A stretch of 64,000 bases of DNA from Phaeoceros laevis (Eukaryota > Anthocerotophyta > Anthocerotopsida > Notothyladales). The position numbers and the translations under genes were made by a program. The stretch lies in the NCBI GenBank assembly GCA_049999765.1, contig JBNGIQ010008835.1:1-64000 (forward strand), read 5' to 3'. Positions within the stretch are counted from its first letter, which is position 1, and every line of letters begins with the position of its first letter. Below the pieces are notes generated by a model. The model saw nothing but the letters and a program-made list of their open reading frames with translations. It had not been told where the DNA came from and searched no databases. Shown here piece by piece: positions 12,201-23,793 of the stretch.

Positions 12201-12606
12201 TCTTCCCAAGCATTTTACTGGTCCTATGCGGGATATACGCAAATATCACGGTATATTGAATATTGTCACCTCTAAGGGACATGGATACAAAATGTTTGTA
12301 AGAACCTTGTTTGACTATCTGGACCTTGCTGGCCAGTTCCTCCTTTACAAGGATCTTAATTCCTCCTATACATCCGGCTGTCGTTCTAGACTTCGTAGTT
12401 TTTGCTTTACTTCTGACTTCCTGCCTCAGGTGCTTTGTGGATCCTTCGATCCCAAAGTGAACATACCCAGGTATCTTGGGATCCACTAGCTCCACTTCCT
12501 TTGTCTCCAAAAAACCAATGATATCCAGGTCAGTATGCCTAGTTGTCACATCCAGAAACTTAGTGTTTGTGTAATTGTTGCAATTCCAGGCAGCAATGTT
12601 GACAAC
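9258..12606 (-). pseudogene. LINE-C copy 1 ORF2: endonuclease plus reverse transcriptase
   Basis: The frame opens with IAAWNCNNYTNTKFLDV (12600). It continues through an endonuclease/exonuclease/phosphatase domain with FLETKEVEL, PVFLIGDLNAR and LDKSDHRLLK, then RT with FIDFSEAFDTIPR and LMFADDIVLIS, then a C-terminal CTRC...HFSC zinc motif (about 9330-9400). The protein would nick target DNA and prime reverse transcription there. Breaks: a shift near 11280, a stop at about 10580 where copy 2 reads GVKQGCPLSP (Gln to stop), and shifts near 10460 and 10020. It is closely related to the plus-strand copy ending at 44412. Confidence 0.92.
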
Positions 12607-13084
12607 TCTTGCGGCTTGGACCTAGTTGTGGAGTTCCTTGCTGCCTCCCGTCAGGTAGCCCTTGCTGCTCCTCACCATTGATTGTACCCGTGATTTGCTC
12701 CTGTTGCTGCAATGCTTGGGTTTCCTCCATGATTGAGTTCTTTGATACTGCCTTCTCACTTTGTTGCTGACTCCGTTCTTCCAGCGTAATGCCTCTACTC
12801 CTGGGAATTTCCGCCCTGCTCACAACTTGTGCGGATTGCAGGGTTACTGTATTCTCCTCTGATGTGATGTACTTGTCCATGGTACCATATGCATATGCAC
12901 ATCCCAACTTCTCTGGAGCTGTGGGATGGGAGTCCCTACACCTTCTGGGAACTGGTTGGTCAGCTGATTACTACTTAATTGAATGTGGCTCTGCCTCACT
13001 GGGATCGTATGACGGAGGCCAACATTCTTTGGTCCTTGAGTTCCTCCACTGACCGAATTGTTGATCCCAGGCACCCTATGATTG

Positions 13085-15162
13085 TCAGGGTCTCGGGGGT
13101 GGCAAGCCTCTTGAATGCACGTCATCATCATATCCATTTTTCTTCCTCCATTCCTCATGTTTCTTCTTCCATTCATCATATGGCAGGTCCTGTGTGATCA
13201 TGAGTCGTTTGTTGGCAGAGTGGACCACGGTATGCATTTGTAAGAACTCTGCCGCAAACCCTATGGTCTTCAATTTCACAATGGTGCTCCTTGTCGATTT
13301 GTAGTATGAGCCTTTGACCAATGTGTCTTCCCTATTTTCTCTCCATTTCTCTCTGCAAATAGGTGATCTCCAAACTCCAGATATCTCGGTGATGTCATAC
13401 TTGTAATACTCTTGAAACCAAGTTTTCACCCTCCTTTCCGTGGCCCCCAGGTCTGTGTCCTCATCTGGCATCTCCCAGAAACCTTGAATTCTCACGTTCC
13501 ATTCGTGCCAGTGATCCAGCTGTTCTCTTGCGTACATGAATACTGTGGGTGCAAAGAATCGATACAAATTGTCACTGAACAGGGCAATCTCTGCAGGTGT
13601 TGGGGGAGGTTTGGTCTATCCCTGGGAGGCTGACCCGTGACCAGCACTGATTTAGCGAAATCTTTGACGGTGACGAATGCAGCCTCCCCCCCAGCCGAGG
13701 TGCTACCATCCCTGTGGTGGCTGGGTGATGACTTTGTTGGGCCTGTCATAGGTAGGGACGCCACTACGATTTGCTTGCCTCTGTTGTTAAATGTTGTTGC
13801 CGCCATGAGTGCTTGTTTAACAGGACTGGCATATTGAAGGGCATGCTTTTTTCCAATCCTGATTCCTTGGGCGGAGGAGGCCATCGTGATGGTCTGTGGC
13901 GTTCCCTTTGCCGGGGAGGATACCACTACAAGCTTATCTGGGGACCCCTCCTGGTAAGACAATCTACGCTTTGGGTCCCTCCCATCAAGATGACTAGCAA
14001 TATTTGGCCTGGCTTGGACAACCGCAGCATGTTCTACAGGGCTGGCCTGCTGCTGTTTCCTCCCGTCTCCTTGGCTTAGCATTCTCCATGGCCTTCCTGA
14101 GGAACGTGATGTTGCTGTGCAAGTTGGAGACATTCTCCTCGATATGCGTGATTAGTCTTGGGTCTGGTGTTTTCTTCTCCAGAGCCGCCACCTTCCCTTC
14201 CAGAGCTGCCACCTTCTCTTCCAATTGTTCGTTCCGATGTATGAGGCCTGCCTTTTCTGCTTGCCACTCAGCTCTGATTTTTTCTTCTACCTTTTCCATG
14301 ACCTGCGTTCAATATGTTGTTCCAGGGTGAGTGGCGGATAATGGTGAGTATCTGCAATGCTAACTTGCTAGTGGCAAAGAAATGTTCTCATATCAATTAT
14401 TGCGTCCCAGACCATGTCGCGGATGCTTTGAATTGAGCGGGCAGTCAGAGTTTACCAACCTTCAAGAGCTCGAGGTGGAGGTCTGACAGTTGGTCCTGTA
14501 CTTGCTGGAGCATTTGGTCCATAGTGACATACGCGTTGTTGCTCTCAAGTGTTGTCAGGTAGTTGGCTAGCAGAAAGTCATATGTGACGAGGGTGGACAC
14601 ATCGGGTAACGCATTTTGTCCTTGCGCGAGTGCGAGGGCGTCTCCCGGGCTGGTACGCCATTTGAACAAGTGCAGGTCAGCTGGAGTGACGGTTGCCATA
14701 AAAGGAATAGCAGAGCTGGGGGCTTGAGAGTGGACTATGGGCATGCAGGCGGATTACGAACTTGTACTTGGTGTTGCCGGTTGGGTGAGGCATATGTTGC
14801 TGCTGGGGGTCGGATTGTGAAGCAAAGTCCTCCCGTTTCTCCACTCCCTGCCCGAACTGCTCTTCTTTGTCATCGTCTGGGCCGTACTGCGAGCTATCGA
14901 TTTCCCTGTGGTGATCCATTGTGTCCTGGATTTGCAGTTGCAGTTGCAGAGTACGCTCCGTGGAAGATTGATATGTGGAACTTGAATGACCGCTCTCGGT
15001 TCCGCTTTGTGAGGTGGAGGAGGGTGACCGTGGTCGCGTGGAGACCTCCGGCTGGGAGCAGGGAAGACCTGCTTCCAAACTCCGCCGGAGTTCAGATCGC
15101 GTCCTAACTCCTGTCGGAAAGACTTGGGGGGGATTGTCACGCATGCCTGTTGTGCTGCTCAT
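13085..15162 (-). pseudogene. LINE-C copy 1 ORF1, intron-containing
   Basis: Exon 1 starts with low-complexity Ser/Gln-rich sequence (GVRTRSELRRSLE) and ends in DQLSDLHLELLK. After a GT-AG intron (14303-14459) exon 2 continues as a coiled coil (EKVAALEGKVAALEKK), a polar linker, and a C-terminal domain with VRIQGFWE, ERRVKTWFQEYYK and STIVKLKTIGF, which resembles the RRM-like nucleic-acid-binding region of L1 ORF1 proteins. The expected role is an RNA-binding chaperone of the LINE particle. The frame shifts around 14700 and 13990-13560. Exon 1 of copy 2 (38470) aligns throughout. Confidence 0.75.
14303..14459 (-). other. Spliceosomal intron in LINE-C ORF1 (copy 1)
   Basis: On the minus strand a GTTGGT donor at 14459 and a GAACGCAG acceptor ending at 14303 define 157 bp in phase 0. 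Joining them fuses ...LHLELLK to VMEKVEEK... Copy 2 has a GT-AG intron of 130 bp at the identical codon (39208-39337) and reads ...LHLDILK to VLEKTESS... Both intron bodies contain in-frame stops and are strongly diverged, while the flanking codons align. Confidence 0.7.
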
Positions 15163-16100
15163 CAGGCATAGTGTTGGGTCATTGTGGTGGGTATGTTTGG
15201 AAGGGCTGGGTGTGGCCTAAGAAAAAACATGATGCTTTAGCGCTTCCCGAAGCTAGGAGTTAAGTCCCTTGGCCGTTGGTTCCCCGGGGTATGAATGTAG
15301 TTTACATTAAAGAATGGTGCTTTCAATAATTATGGGTTGGCAGGGGAGGTGTACATTGGAATGTTCAAGATGCGTCTTGAAATAACTTTCCTGGATGATG
15401 ACCGCCTTTGCGTTGCTTGTTGTCTGTGGGAGTGTCTTGCTGAACGTATAAGGTTGGTAGGGGTGAATGAGATGCTGACATCTAGTTTTGTGCTATGATT
15501 AATTTGGGCGGGTGTGAACAGTTCCGGGCAGATCAGATCAATTTGGATTTTGAGGAAGGTTTCGACGGTCGGGGTCCCGAGCAATCAGGTGTAGGCATCT
15601 ATGCTAAAAATATCTGCCCTTTTTTAATGCACAAGGGACAGGGTGGTCACCAAATGTCGACGTGGATGTTGCTTGACCTGATGTGCAGCTGTGGTTGCCA
15701 TGTTTTAGGCAGCTCATGCTCGGTATGCATGGCAAACGTGATGGGTGGTGGGTGGCGGATGGTGGATGGCGCACGGTGGATGGTGAATGGCGGGTGATGG
15801 GTAGCGCATGGTGATGGTGGATGGCGAGTTTGAGCATGGTGGATGTGTTGAGCGATTTGAGCAAGTACAGCAGTGTAGGCATATGGAAGCAATTGAACAT
15901 GGTGGACGTATTGGTGAGACTGAGCAGGTAAACAATGAGGTCATAACAAAGTCTTCTCCAAAAAAAAGAAAAAAAAACAAGTAAGTTTTTGTCTGTCTTG
16001 TGTCTCTGCATACAAAAAACAACGAAAAAACGTGCAACTCGGAATTTTTGTGGGTGGTCGAAGCCACACCTCCTGTAGGGGCTGCACACATATCTATAAG
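15163..16100 (-). other. LINE-C copy 1 leader and linker between ORF-U and ORF1
   Basis: A 5' leader shares blocks with copy 2 (for example GGAACCAACGGCC at about 15280 on the minus strand and 38329 on the plus strand). A minisatellite with a unit near GGTGGATGGCG occupies about 15740-15850. A block at 16020-16090 translates on the minus strand to CAAPTGGVASTTHKNSEL, and copy 2 has CAAPTGEVALSTHKNIEL at about 37204-37260. This segment may therefore be coding or a conserved non-coding block. Confidence 0.55.
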
Positions 16101-16450
16101 CCAATGTGAGTGATACTAGCTAATGTGGTTCTGGTACCGTCGCCATGCGCAGTGCTTAAAGGTATATGCATTCATTGTGCATATATAGATAGTCATTTAA
16201 TATATTATTCAATAGCTAATTAAATAGACATTTAATTAGGTTAGATATCAACGGTCGTGACATGAACCGTCACGACCTAAAACCAGACAGTTACAGTCAC
16301 GGGACATCAACGAACAGGTGCCCGCGCACATGTACAAAGGGCGCACCGCCCTCACTAAAATCTATCTTCTTGTTTCCTACTTCCTTTGCATTGATCCTAC
16401 GCCTGATCTTCAGTGCTGTGGACATGTTGGTTGGTTTCATGGTGGTGCTC
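16101..16450. other. No clear gene; interior of LINE-C copy 1
   Basis: The left part is AT-rich (about 16170-16240, TTAAT-rich). The right part continues the ORF-U region with no intact frame. Confidence 0.45.
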
Positions 16451-17711
16451 TCACTGTTGCAACTGGGTGAGCACTCCTGGCATCTCCTGGTGCTGCTGAT
16501 CTCCTGTCAAGGAGGGCCCTGCAAATGAGCACTGTGCCGGTACCTGATAACTGAAGTCCCTACGCGCCTCCGGTGGTCCTTTCCTAGCAATGTGCCTGCC
16601 AACTTCAAGGTCCCAAGGGAATTTGCCCGTAAAGAAGGGGTCCTGGGTCTCTACCTCCTTGTGAATGGCCTCGGAGACCCACTCCATGGTGCGGTAAGTG
16701 ATCCAACCAAGTGCACCCTTGTCCTCAAAACATACATATTCATTCATAAAGAGTCTACGACCATCCTTGGTAGGCACGAACCTGTACGCCTCGTCCATGA
16801 TTAACGGGCTCTGACCGTGCTTCTTGATGACCAGTGTGGTGGCATGTGTCATGATTGCTTCCATGGATGTCCATCCAATACCTCCCTGTCTAAACCTAGT
16901 GTGCAGATCTAGAGTGTAGCTGTGCATTGCCACCCATCTTTGAGCTGAGACGTTCTTGAGGTGAGTTGCTAACCATTTCTTCATTTTGGGGGGGTTGGAG
17001 CAGCATGTCCACATGACATCAGTCATATTGTTGATGTTGAAAATGGTGCTACTCCTTCGAGGTGGATCGGGCGCTGCACTTGCTGGTGGCATCCCATGGT
17101 GATGACGTTGATCCTGCCTCTTCTCCATCTCTACCTTGAGTATGTGCTGGTGGTCAATGAAATGCTGCTGAAGGTTGCTCCTCAGACCCTGTGGCACCTG
17201 CCCCGTGGCCAGCATGTTGTTGATCTCGGCATCGTCAAGGCGCACCGTTGTCTTGCTCTTGTTCTCCTGGGGCGGATGCACTACTACACTGTCTGCCCGA
17301 TACATGACGATACCTCCCCTCCTGTACGCCACAGTGGCGTTGATCCATGATCTGGTGTTGGTAGGGTGCCCACTCCACCTCCTGCTCTGAGCTGCTGCTT
17401 GACTGGTTCTCTTGTTTTGTGTCTATGCGTATGTAGGCTAGCTCCTGGATGGTGAGGTAGTTACCGCCCGCATCGTAGTGGAGGTCATGGACCAAAATGC
17501 CTGGCTTCGCTTCCCAGGGTAGACACCACTCGGTACTTGTAGTCTTGGCAATGTCCTCGTCCATAATGACCGTGGTAGCCCTAAATCCAAGATATAGCCA
17601 AGTTTCCTGCAGTAGGTGTTGGTGCCAAGAGTTCTGCTGCACCCATGCTCTGAACACGTCCCTCTTTGAGCAGATGGTAAGGAAGTCATCGTGATAGTGA
17701 AAATCCATATC
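16451..17711 (-). pseudogene. ORF-U copy 1, unrecognised protein upstream of LINE-C ORF1
   Basis: Two overlapping minus-strand frames (17708-17235 and 17332-16451) join by a shift near 17345. Visible landmarks are DDFLTICSKRDVFRAW, STEWCLPWEAKPG, WINATVAYRRGGIVMYRADS, DVMWTCCSNPPKMKKWL, RWVAMHSYTLDL, MDEAYRFV and NEYVCFEDKGALGWITYRTMEW. The plus-strand copy (35245 onward) keeps the same order: DFVQCCSKDTKFRIGF, DSEWCLPF, WIKLTIYQW, DIFSGCSTPDKFRTWI, SWYLTHTKTL, MDEAY and REYVCFNDGG..YWVTFRATEW. I do not recognise a known domain. Its place 5' of LINE-C ORF1 in both copies suggests an element-encoded accessory protein. Confidence 0.6.
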
Positions 17712-18079
17712 CTGCTGTTCAGTTGTAAGAGTCCTTGCTCTCTCCCTTCCTCACCCTTCCTGCCTTGCTGTGCTTGGTCCCTGCGCCAAGAGACCTGAGA
17801 TTTGCTGTCTCGTGGTGTCAATCGTCGTCAGTGGTATGTGCGGCCCTGCAGGTGAGCTCCGATGCAGCGTGACAACTGATGGTGTTGGCAGACAACTCGG
17901 ATAAGATCCTCCTCGGTTTGGAGCAGTGTAGCAAGGATGGAGCTGACCTGTTCAGACAAGGTTTGGAAGAAGTCGTTCAAGGAGGTAGTACCTTGGGGGG
18001 TTGGCACAGCAGGAGGAACTGCGATGGCTTGATCGTGGAGAGCTGGGAAAAGGGCGCGCAGTACTGTTGCAAAGTCTGG

Positions 18080-18720
18080 CTATGGAAGAGGAGCTAGGTC
18101 AGCAGGGAGTGGCGCTGGGCTTGGTGGGCGGGGTCTGTGACGGGACGACCACTTCTGGTGGTCACCATGAACAGTGGAAGCTGGGAGGACATGAAACTTG
18201 AAGAACAGCGTGGAATAGGGGTGGCAGAGAGGGGGAGATGAGAAAGAGATCACCTGGGCAGAGATAGAGAACAGAGGACAGAGAACACCTAACCGGAGGC
18301 CTGGAAATAGGCAGAAAAGAGGGCAGAAAACCGGAGCAGAGTTGTGGCAGATTGCAAAAGTAGAGAAGTAGTAGGGCGTGGATGATGTTAGCAGGAAGGG
18401 GCAGGCAAAGGTCCTGGGGTTGGCGTCAGCAACAAAAGCACCCGTAGTAGAGACAGCACTCGACAAAGGAAGCTAGAAAAGCACACAACAAAGGAAGCTA
18501 GAAAACAAAGTCAATGCGCCGAAAAGAAGGAGGAAAGAACAAAGAACTTAGGATCAGCAGGACCGCCGAAGCATGGCGAGTGCAATGCACTCGGTTGCAG
18601 CACGATTGCACACCTGGAGGGCACCCAAACATGGAAAACGGCACGAAACCCTAGCAGCAAGCACACGCCATAGCCAAAACCTTCGAGATACCGCTAGTGA
18701 GAGAGTAGAGAGAAGGAGGA
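18080..18720 (-). other. Gene-leader-like fragment related to 28230-28480
   Basis: The block around 18560-18700 shares with 28360-28470 the phrases GCAATGCAC, TTGCAGC, AAACCCTAG/GAACCCTAG and GCCATAGCCAAAACCTT, in the same order. At 28.4 kb it covers the start of the PPR pseudogene. On the minus strand the shared phrase resembles a plant 5' leader (AGGTTTTGGCTATGGC). This copy has no downstream PPR sequence, so it looks like a duplicated promoter and leader fragment. Confidence 0.45.
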
Positions 18721-18777
18721 GCGTGAATGCACGCCTTTCCCCAAGGTCATAAATACCATTTGATTGATGACAGCTGG

Positions 18778-19227
18778 TTAATGAATAGTCCTTTGGTTGC
18801 TAATCGTGGTACTAACATCTGTTTGGCATCCTACCAAGTCCAAATCCTTGATGGTGAGATGGAACAACTTGTGCTGGTCGGGTCCCCCTCGAATTGTTGC
18901 CGTCTGCCCCCACGCAACCAACATGAACATGACTGAATCGCTGCGAATGTGAGCAATTTGCGTGAAGACAACCGCTCCCGCAAATGCTTTTTGGGTTCTA
19001 GGCAATGTAGTCCCTTTCCCAGAAACATAGAGGAAGAGCGACTTCTCCGGCACTGCAACCTGCGCACTCCAAGGGTGGCCAACGTAGTCAAATTTTCTGC
19101 TCTTTTCCATCAAAGTTTTGATAACCTTGATGTCTGCTAGGTTGTAGGGCGATTTGAACTCCGGGGTCTTGGGAGGACTCGTGCGGTAGGTGCCATGGAC
19201 GGCTATGCTCTTGTCCTTGCTCGCCAA
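18778..19227 (-). pseudogene. Isolated copy of the N-terminal module of the 33-kb methyltransferase gene
   Basis: The frame contains SPPKTPEFKSPYNLADIKVI, KFDYVGHPW, SLFLYVSGKGTTL and GAVVFTQIAHIRSDSVMFML. The frame at 33347-33952 has SPPKRPEFVSPFNKSALRNI, AFNYVGFNW, HVYLYVKGKGKG and GAVIFTQLAHHKGEKIVYFL. After a frame change there, both read KLFHLTIKDLD or KVFHVAIKDFD. Here nothing that looks like ParB or methyltransferase follows, and the next sequence belongs to the leader-like fragment. The function of the module is unknown. It is duplicated in this window, so it is likely mobile or part of a family. Confidence 0.6.
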
Positions 19228-20640
19228 CTTCCTTCCTCTCTTCGATGCTGCAGAGGGCGAATCACCCGTGGATTCTGTGCCTAGAGCGCCACCACCAGCA
19301 CTCCGTTTCTTCGCCTTTTCTCCTCTAGCATCATCCTGCTCCTGCTGAGGACGATCAGGCTCGAGGGGGGGGGGGATGTTCTCCTGCTACGACGAGCCAA
19401 CGCCTCCAGACCGCCGTGGAGGTTAGAACCATGGCCCAGAGCCAGGCCTAGGGGAAGGCCGATACCCAGCACCAACCGATGCCACCATAGCGGAGGGTGT
19501 GAAGGCAGGCAAGCAGCAAATCACAGAAGGAAGGCGGAGCGACAGAGCACAGAGGGGAGGAGGAGCGGCAGAGTAGAGAAGGGAGGCGGGGCAGACAAGC
19601 GGCTAAGCACACAAGGGAGGGGGGGCGACGTCGACTCCACAACAACTTTCACTCTTGCATGCGCACTTGCGCGGGAACAGCTGACATGTGCAGCCTCTCT
19701 GTGTGGATTGCAGGGCTTCCAGGTCGCCAGCGGTCCTGCGCGCCCTTTCTTGAACCCTCGTGCACCCTCGCGGCCTCTCGCGCCCAAGCATCCATCGTCC
19801 AGAGGTTGTTGGCATTGGCGCTTGCCGTCGGCATGAATCGGGCGCCCAGGGGTGAGCACCTAAACTTGGCACGCATTTACTCAACGGGGGCCCCCAAACA
19901 ACAAGTTTTTGGAAGTATTTGGCGTTATTTTAATAATGCCAGTGGTAAGTGGTGGCACGACTGGCGAATGTTGGCGAAACGTTTTGGCAGCATATTCGGT
20001 GATTTTATTCCAGATTCTAGTGGCATAACTGGTTTCACCACACTTTTGAGTATCGCCGCATTTTGCCAACTTTTTCGTATTTTATATGAGTACAGTCTTT
20101 TTCTACGTATATTTCGTTTTACCCACTAATCTACTAGCTATATCATGACGTGGCGTAGGATATTCTTTGGCACAACGTATAATCCAAAGCCATATACGGT
20201 CATTCGTATTTTGCAGAGCATTTTCAACAAATCTCGATGTCGTCAGTGCAAACTAGACACGTCGATGTCACTTTCACACATTTTCTGGACATTTCAATCT
20301 AACTGTTTGATAGCTTTACTTGGGCTTGCATGTGTTGTGAGCTCACAATTGAACTTGGCTCCTGTTGCCTGATCACAATGTGGCTACATCCTTCCGCACT
20401 GGGTGCATTTGCTCGACATGCACGGGCGGACTTTGATTCGCAGCTGGTGGCCGACTGCTTCCCAGCACTGGACGCCCGGGACATGCTTTAGAGTGAGGAT
20501 GATCGGGCCAATAGTATCGTGGATTTTGGTTGATCCCAGTGTTCGGCCCCCAGAAAAATAGTCCTACTCGAATGCCATGGAGCAGTAGTATCCTCCTTCC
20601 TAGCTAGGTCCGCCTTGGGTTGCCCCGCTTGCCCAGTCAC
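19228..20640. other. Intergenic stretch without a supported gene
   Basis: 19228-19880 is GC-rich with poly-G (about 19367-19377) and several overlapping frames on both strands, none with a recognisable domain; part may be upstream sequence of the minus-strand module at 18778-19227. 19880-20350 is AT-richer and has CGTATTTTATATG-like runs. I see no promoter or RNA gene I could defend. Confidence 0.5.
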
Positions 20641-21269
20641 ACCGATCAGATAGGGGTGCCCAGGAGAGGCTCGTTAAACACTTCGCCCGCCGCGCCAGCG
20701 GCCTTTGATACTTCAGGCATCGACCCCTCCTGAAGAGGAGGAGGGGTGATCAAGGCCCTGGAGTGGATGAATTCCTGGGGAGGCCTATCCACCCAGATTA
20801 GAGACCCGCTCTTGAGGCTGCAAGCCCCGACCCCCAACCAATGCTCATGTTTAAACTTCTTCTTGGTGCCACCCTCCAGGACCCGACCCCTGAGTTGCAC
20901 CTGATGCCAGGTAGCGATGAGAAACAATGCAGTTGGCCTCCTGGCTGAACCCCCAAACACCACGTGCGTCCAGCCGACCCATAGTGCATGCAAACAGCCA
21001 GCGCAAATGGTTTCCCACCACTGGACCTTGGCCAGATCCTTCTAAGTGGCGGTGGATGCCAATCCCAGTAGGAGAAACTGGGTATCGAAGGTAATCTGGG
21101 CCCCCACCTTAATCCTAACAAAGCCAAGAATCCGCTGCCAAACCCTGCGGGCCTCCCTACACGCGACCAGGACATGCTCAATGCTATAGGGTACCAAGCA
21201 GATGTCACAGGTCCCCTTGCCCTGCCCCTGCAACCATTGGGCGTACCTCAGGGAGGTGACACGCATCTA

Positions 21270-21880
21270 TGAACCACCATCCACAAGAAACTAGTCATGT
21301 TTGTAGAGTTGGACCGAGAGTTGCTGAGGATAATGATGTCATCGACATAAATTGCTAAGGCTAGGAATTCTCTTCCCTTACGCTTTACATCTACATTATT
21401 GTCAGCATGTAAGCTAACGTACCCTAGTTCTTTCAAATAAGTGTCGATGCGACTGTACCAGGCCCTTGGGCTTTGCTTCAAGCCATAAATTGTTTTCTGC
21501 AGCCTGCATACAGGTCGAGGAATCCTACTTGGTGGTGTCACACCCGGAGGTACTTGCATAAACAACTCCTCTTGCAAGTTACCATACAGGAATGCTGTAG
21601 TGACATCCAACTGCTTGAGTTCCAGGTTCTTTACTGCTGCCATTGCAATAAACAAGCGTAGAGTGTTCAGTTTTACCACAAGGGGGGACCCTCATAGGAC
21701 CGTGCCAACCTCCTCAAATAGCTACATACATACATACCACAAGACTGAAGGTGTCGTCGTAGTCCACACCTGGGATCTGTGAGTATCCCTTCGCAACAAC
21801 TCGTCCTTTGTATCTAGCAATACTCCCATGAGTCCACAGCCGTTTGCACACCTCGCGAGCCTTGTCCTCAGATGCCCTAC
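21270..21880 (-). mobile_element. Copia reverse-transcriptase fragment inside LINE-A
   Basis: A roughly 600-bp minus-strand piece encodes only the RT core: [66 protein letters not shown] and AIYVDDIIIL. No LTR, integrase or RNase H is attached. On both sides the reading returns to LINE sequence ([13 protein letters not shown] upstream, MRVTSLRYAQW downstream). It is a different Copia lineage from Copia-1 and Copia-2. A template switch during LINE reverse transcription or repair-mediated insertion would explain it. A 61-bp insertion including its target repeat interrupts it at 21683-21734. Confidence 0.82.
21674..21743 (-). repeat. 52-bp insertion with 9-bp target duplication
   Basis: TACCACAAG occurs at 21674-21682 and 21735-21743, flanking 52 bp. 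Without the insert and one repeat the Copia RT reads straight through TFSLVV to KLNTLRLF in frame. The insert resembles 23713-23760 and 24531-24590 (shared core TGAGGAGGTT, then GGTCC-AT). A 9-bp duplication fits Mutator-like insertion, but 52 bp is far below the usual size. Confidence 0.7.
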
Positions 21881-23712
21881 GTGAGCGCGATTTCAGTGAG
21901 CGGGGAAGGGAATTTCCTAGCCACAGCCCGCCAATACATCTCAACCAGCACGTGATTGAGTAGGGACCTGGATTTACCAGCCGTCCCAATGTAGGCGAGG
22001 CGTGGCCAGGACCACAACACTGGGTTTACCAATATCTGGTTGAGAGAGGCCAACTCGTACCAGACATAGCGCTCCCCCTCCTTGGCAATAGAGGACGCCT
22101 CTTCCTCTAGGCATAGGCATCCCTTAGGCTCCTAGAAGAGAATCAACACTGGTCGACCGACATTGGTGCTGAAACCCATCAGCGGGTCTTCACCCTCGGG
22201 GACCGGCATCGGAGGGAGAGCCCAGGTGCGCTCATCGACCACATACTCGATGTCATTTACTTGGGCCTCTTCGATGCTGACAACTTGAATGACCGAGTCG
22301 AGGGTCTCCTGCCCACCCCTGACCAGAACATCAGCGTACCAAGAGCCAGTCAGGGGCACCGTGGGGGTAGCCATAGCCGCAGTTAGCGCCGGAATCATCC
22401 CATGGGTGACACCCTGGTGCACTCTTTCGGCCAGACTGATAGAGATTCCCTTCTCCGAGAGTTCCTCTGGACCAGCCATCTACTCTCAATGGCAAACCAG
22501 CAATCCCCTATGGCCCTGATGCGCTTAGCCCACAGCTTGCCTACGATTCAGGCCGGCTGAAGAAATGAGCAGTGTCTGGCAACCACTGTCGGGAGTGATG
22601 GGCAAGGGGAAGGCCCAACACATAATCCCAAAACTTGGCGGCTCCCAGACCAGCTGCCCCGCCAACTCCTCCCAAGACTGTCACATGCTATTCCAGAAAC
22701 GAGACCCAGAAGGCATCCGTGGGCAATCTGAGAAGATGAAGCATTGGTGCCTTGGTGCCTTGGCCCTCGGGGGGAAGGCCGACACTGCTGGAGTCTCCAC
22801 AAAATGTAATTTCGCAAGGGGGCTTTTCCAGGCCCCAGCGCCCTCAGGATCCATTGAGCATGAAGGCACCGTGCCTTGACAGCGGGATCGACCAGACCAA
22901 GGCCCCCTTCGTCCTTAGGCATTACAACCTTGGTCCAGGCCACCCTGGCCCCCTGTGAGGGCCCTTCCACATTCTTAGCCCACAGGAACCGCCCGAAGAT
23001 CCCCCTAAGGGTGTCCAGGTCCTTACCCGAAGGGACCCAAATCGCAAAGTAATACAATAGAATTGATTCAAGAAGGAAATTTAGAACCACGACCCTGGCA
23101 GCTACGGTCATAAACTAGGATTGCAGAGTGGCGCACCTTCTAATTACCTTGTTAATGATATAGCCATCAACCTCCGGATCCTCCTTCTCCGGGGACACAG
23201 GCACCCCCGAATGCTTGGTGGTCTCCCTAGGCTGAAGGACCCGCACATGCTCGAAGGGTTCTGGGAGGGGGCCACAATCGGGACTGACAATGGCAACCGT
23301 TTTACCCCAGTTGATTGTGAAGCCTGACACTTGGCTGAACAACTCGAGGGCCCGATAGAGGGCCCGCATGGTGGCCTCCTCCCTCTGGATAGCATTCAAG
23401 GCGTCATTTGCGAAACTCGAGACCTTGTGCTCAGCCCCGGAGGAGTCCCTAATGCCCTTGATCTCCTCAATTTGCTGGATCATTTGCACCAGAAGGTCTG
23501 CTAAGAGCACAAACAGGGTAGGGGCAAAAGGATACCCCTGCCTGACGGATCTCTCCAGCAAAAAGATCTCCGAGAGCTCTCCATTGATGGAGAGCCTGGC
23601 ACATGCGTCCTTGCGTAGAATGCTCACCCATCTACGGAAGTTGGGGCCAAATCCTAATCGCTCCAAAGAGGCCTGCAGAAACTTCCACTCGATCCTGTCG
23701 CAAGCCTTGAAG

Positions 23713-23793
23713 AAGTGTGTGTGTGTTTGAGGAGGTTAGACGGTCCTATGAAGGATGTCCTCCTTGCCCCGGATAAGGGTACCCGCATGCAAA
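23713..23793 (+). repeat. Short dispersed module, copy 2
   Basis: A GT microsatellite is followed by TTGAGGAGGTTAGACGGTCC and then TTGCCCC and ACCCGCATGC. It abuts the broken 5' edge of LINE-A. About 80 bp are similar to 24531-24612, and the first half is similar to the 52-bp insert at 21683. Confidence 0.55.

Larger units (their letters stand above)
8831..17900 (-). mobile_element. LINE-C copy 1, long non-LTR retrotransposon
   Basis: Reading the minus strand: ORF-U (17711 to about 16451), a linker with a minisatellite, a 5' leader (about 15600-15170), ORF1 (15162-13085), ORF2 with AP-type endonuclease and reverse transcriptase (about 12606-9258), a 3' UTR with a stem-loop, and a short trinucleotide tail at 8831. 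The same order recurs on the plus strand at about 35100-44787, so ORF-U appears to belong to the element. Both copies are broken by stops and shifts. The 5' limit at about 17900 is approximate, and I found no target duplication. Confidence 0.8.
20646..23712 (-). pseudogene. LINE-A, 3' half of an L1-like LINE (RT and C-terminal zinc finger)
   Basis: On the minus strand the frame begins inside RT motif A at FFKACDRIEWKFL. It then reads GFGPNFRRWVSIL, SVRQGYPFAPTLFVLLADLL (QG-P motif) and a mutated catalytic box FANDAL instead of FADD. Next come a thumb/connection region (LESILLYYFAIWVPSGKDL, FGRFLWAK) and a C-terminal zinc motif CDICLVPYSIEHVLVAC (about 21160-21210). Everything upstream of motif A is absent. 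Stops occur near 23113 and 21045, and a Copia fragment interrupts it at about 21270-21880. It cannot be active. Confidence 0.88.

Noticed and set aside
16262-16528. Plus-strand 88-codon frame
   Set aside because: It lies opposite ORF-U and its linker, with no homologue in copy 2.
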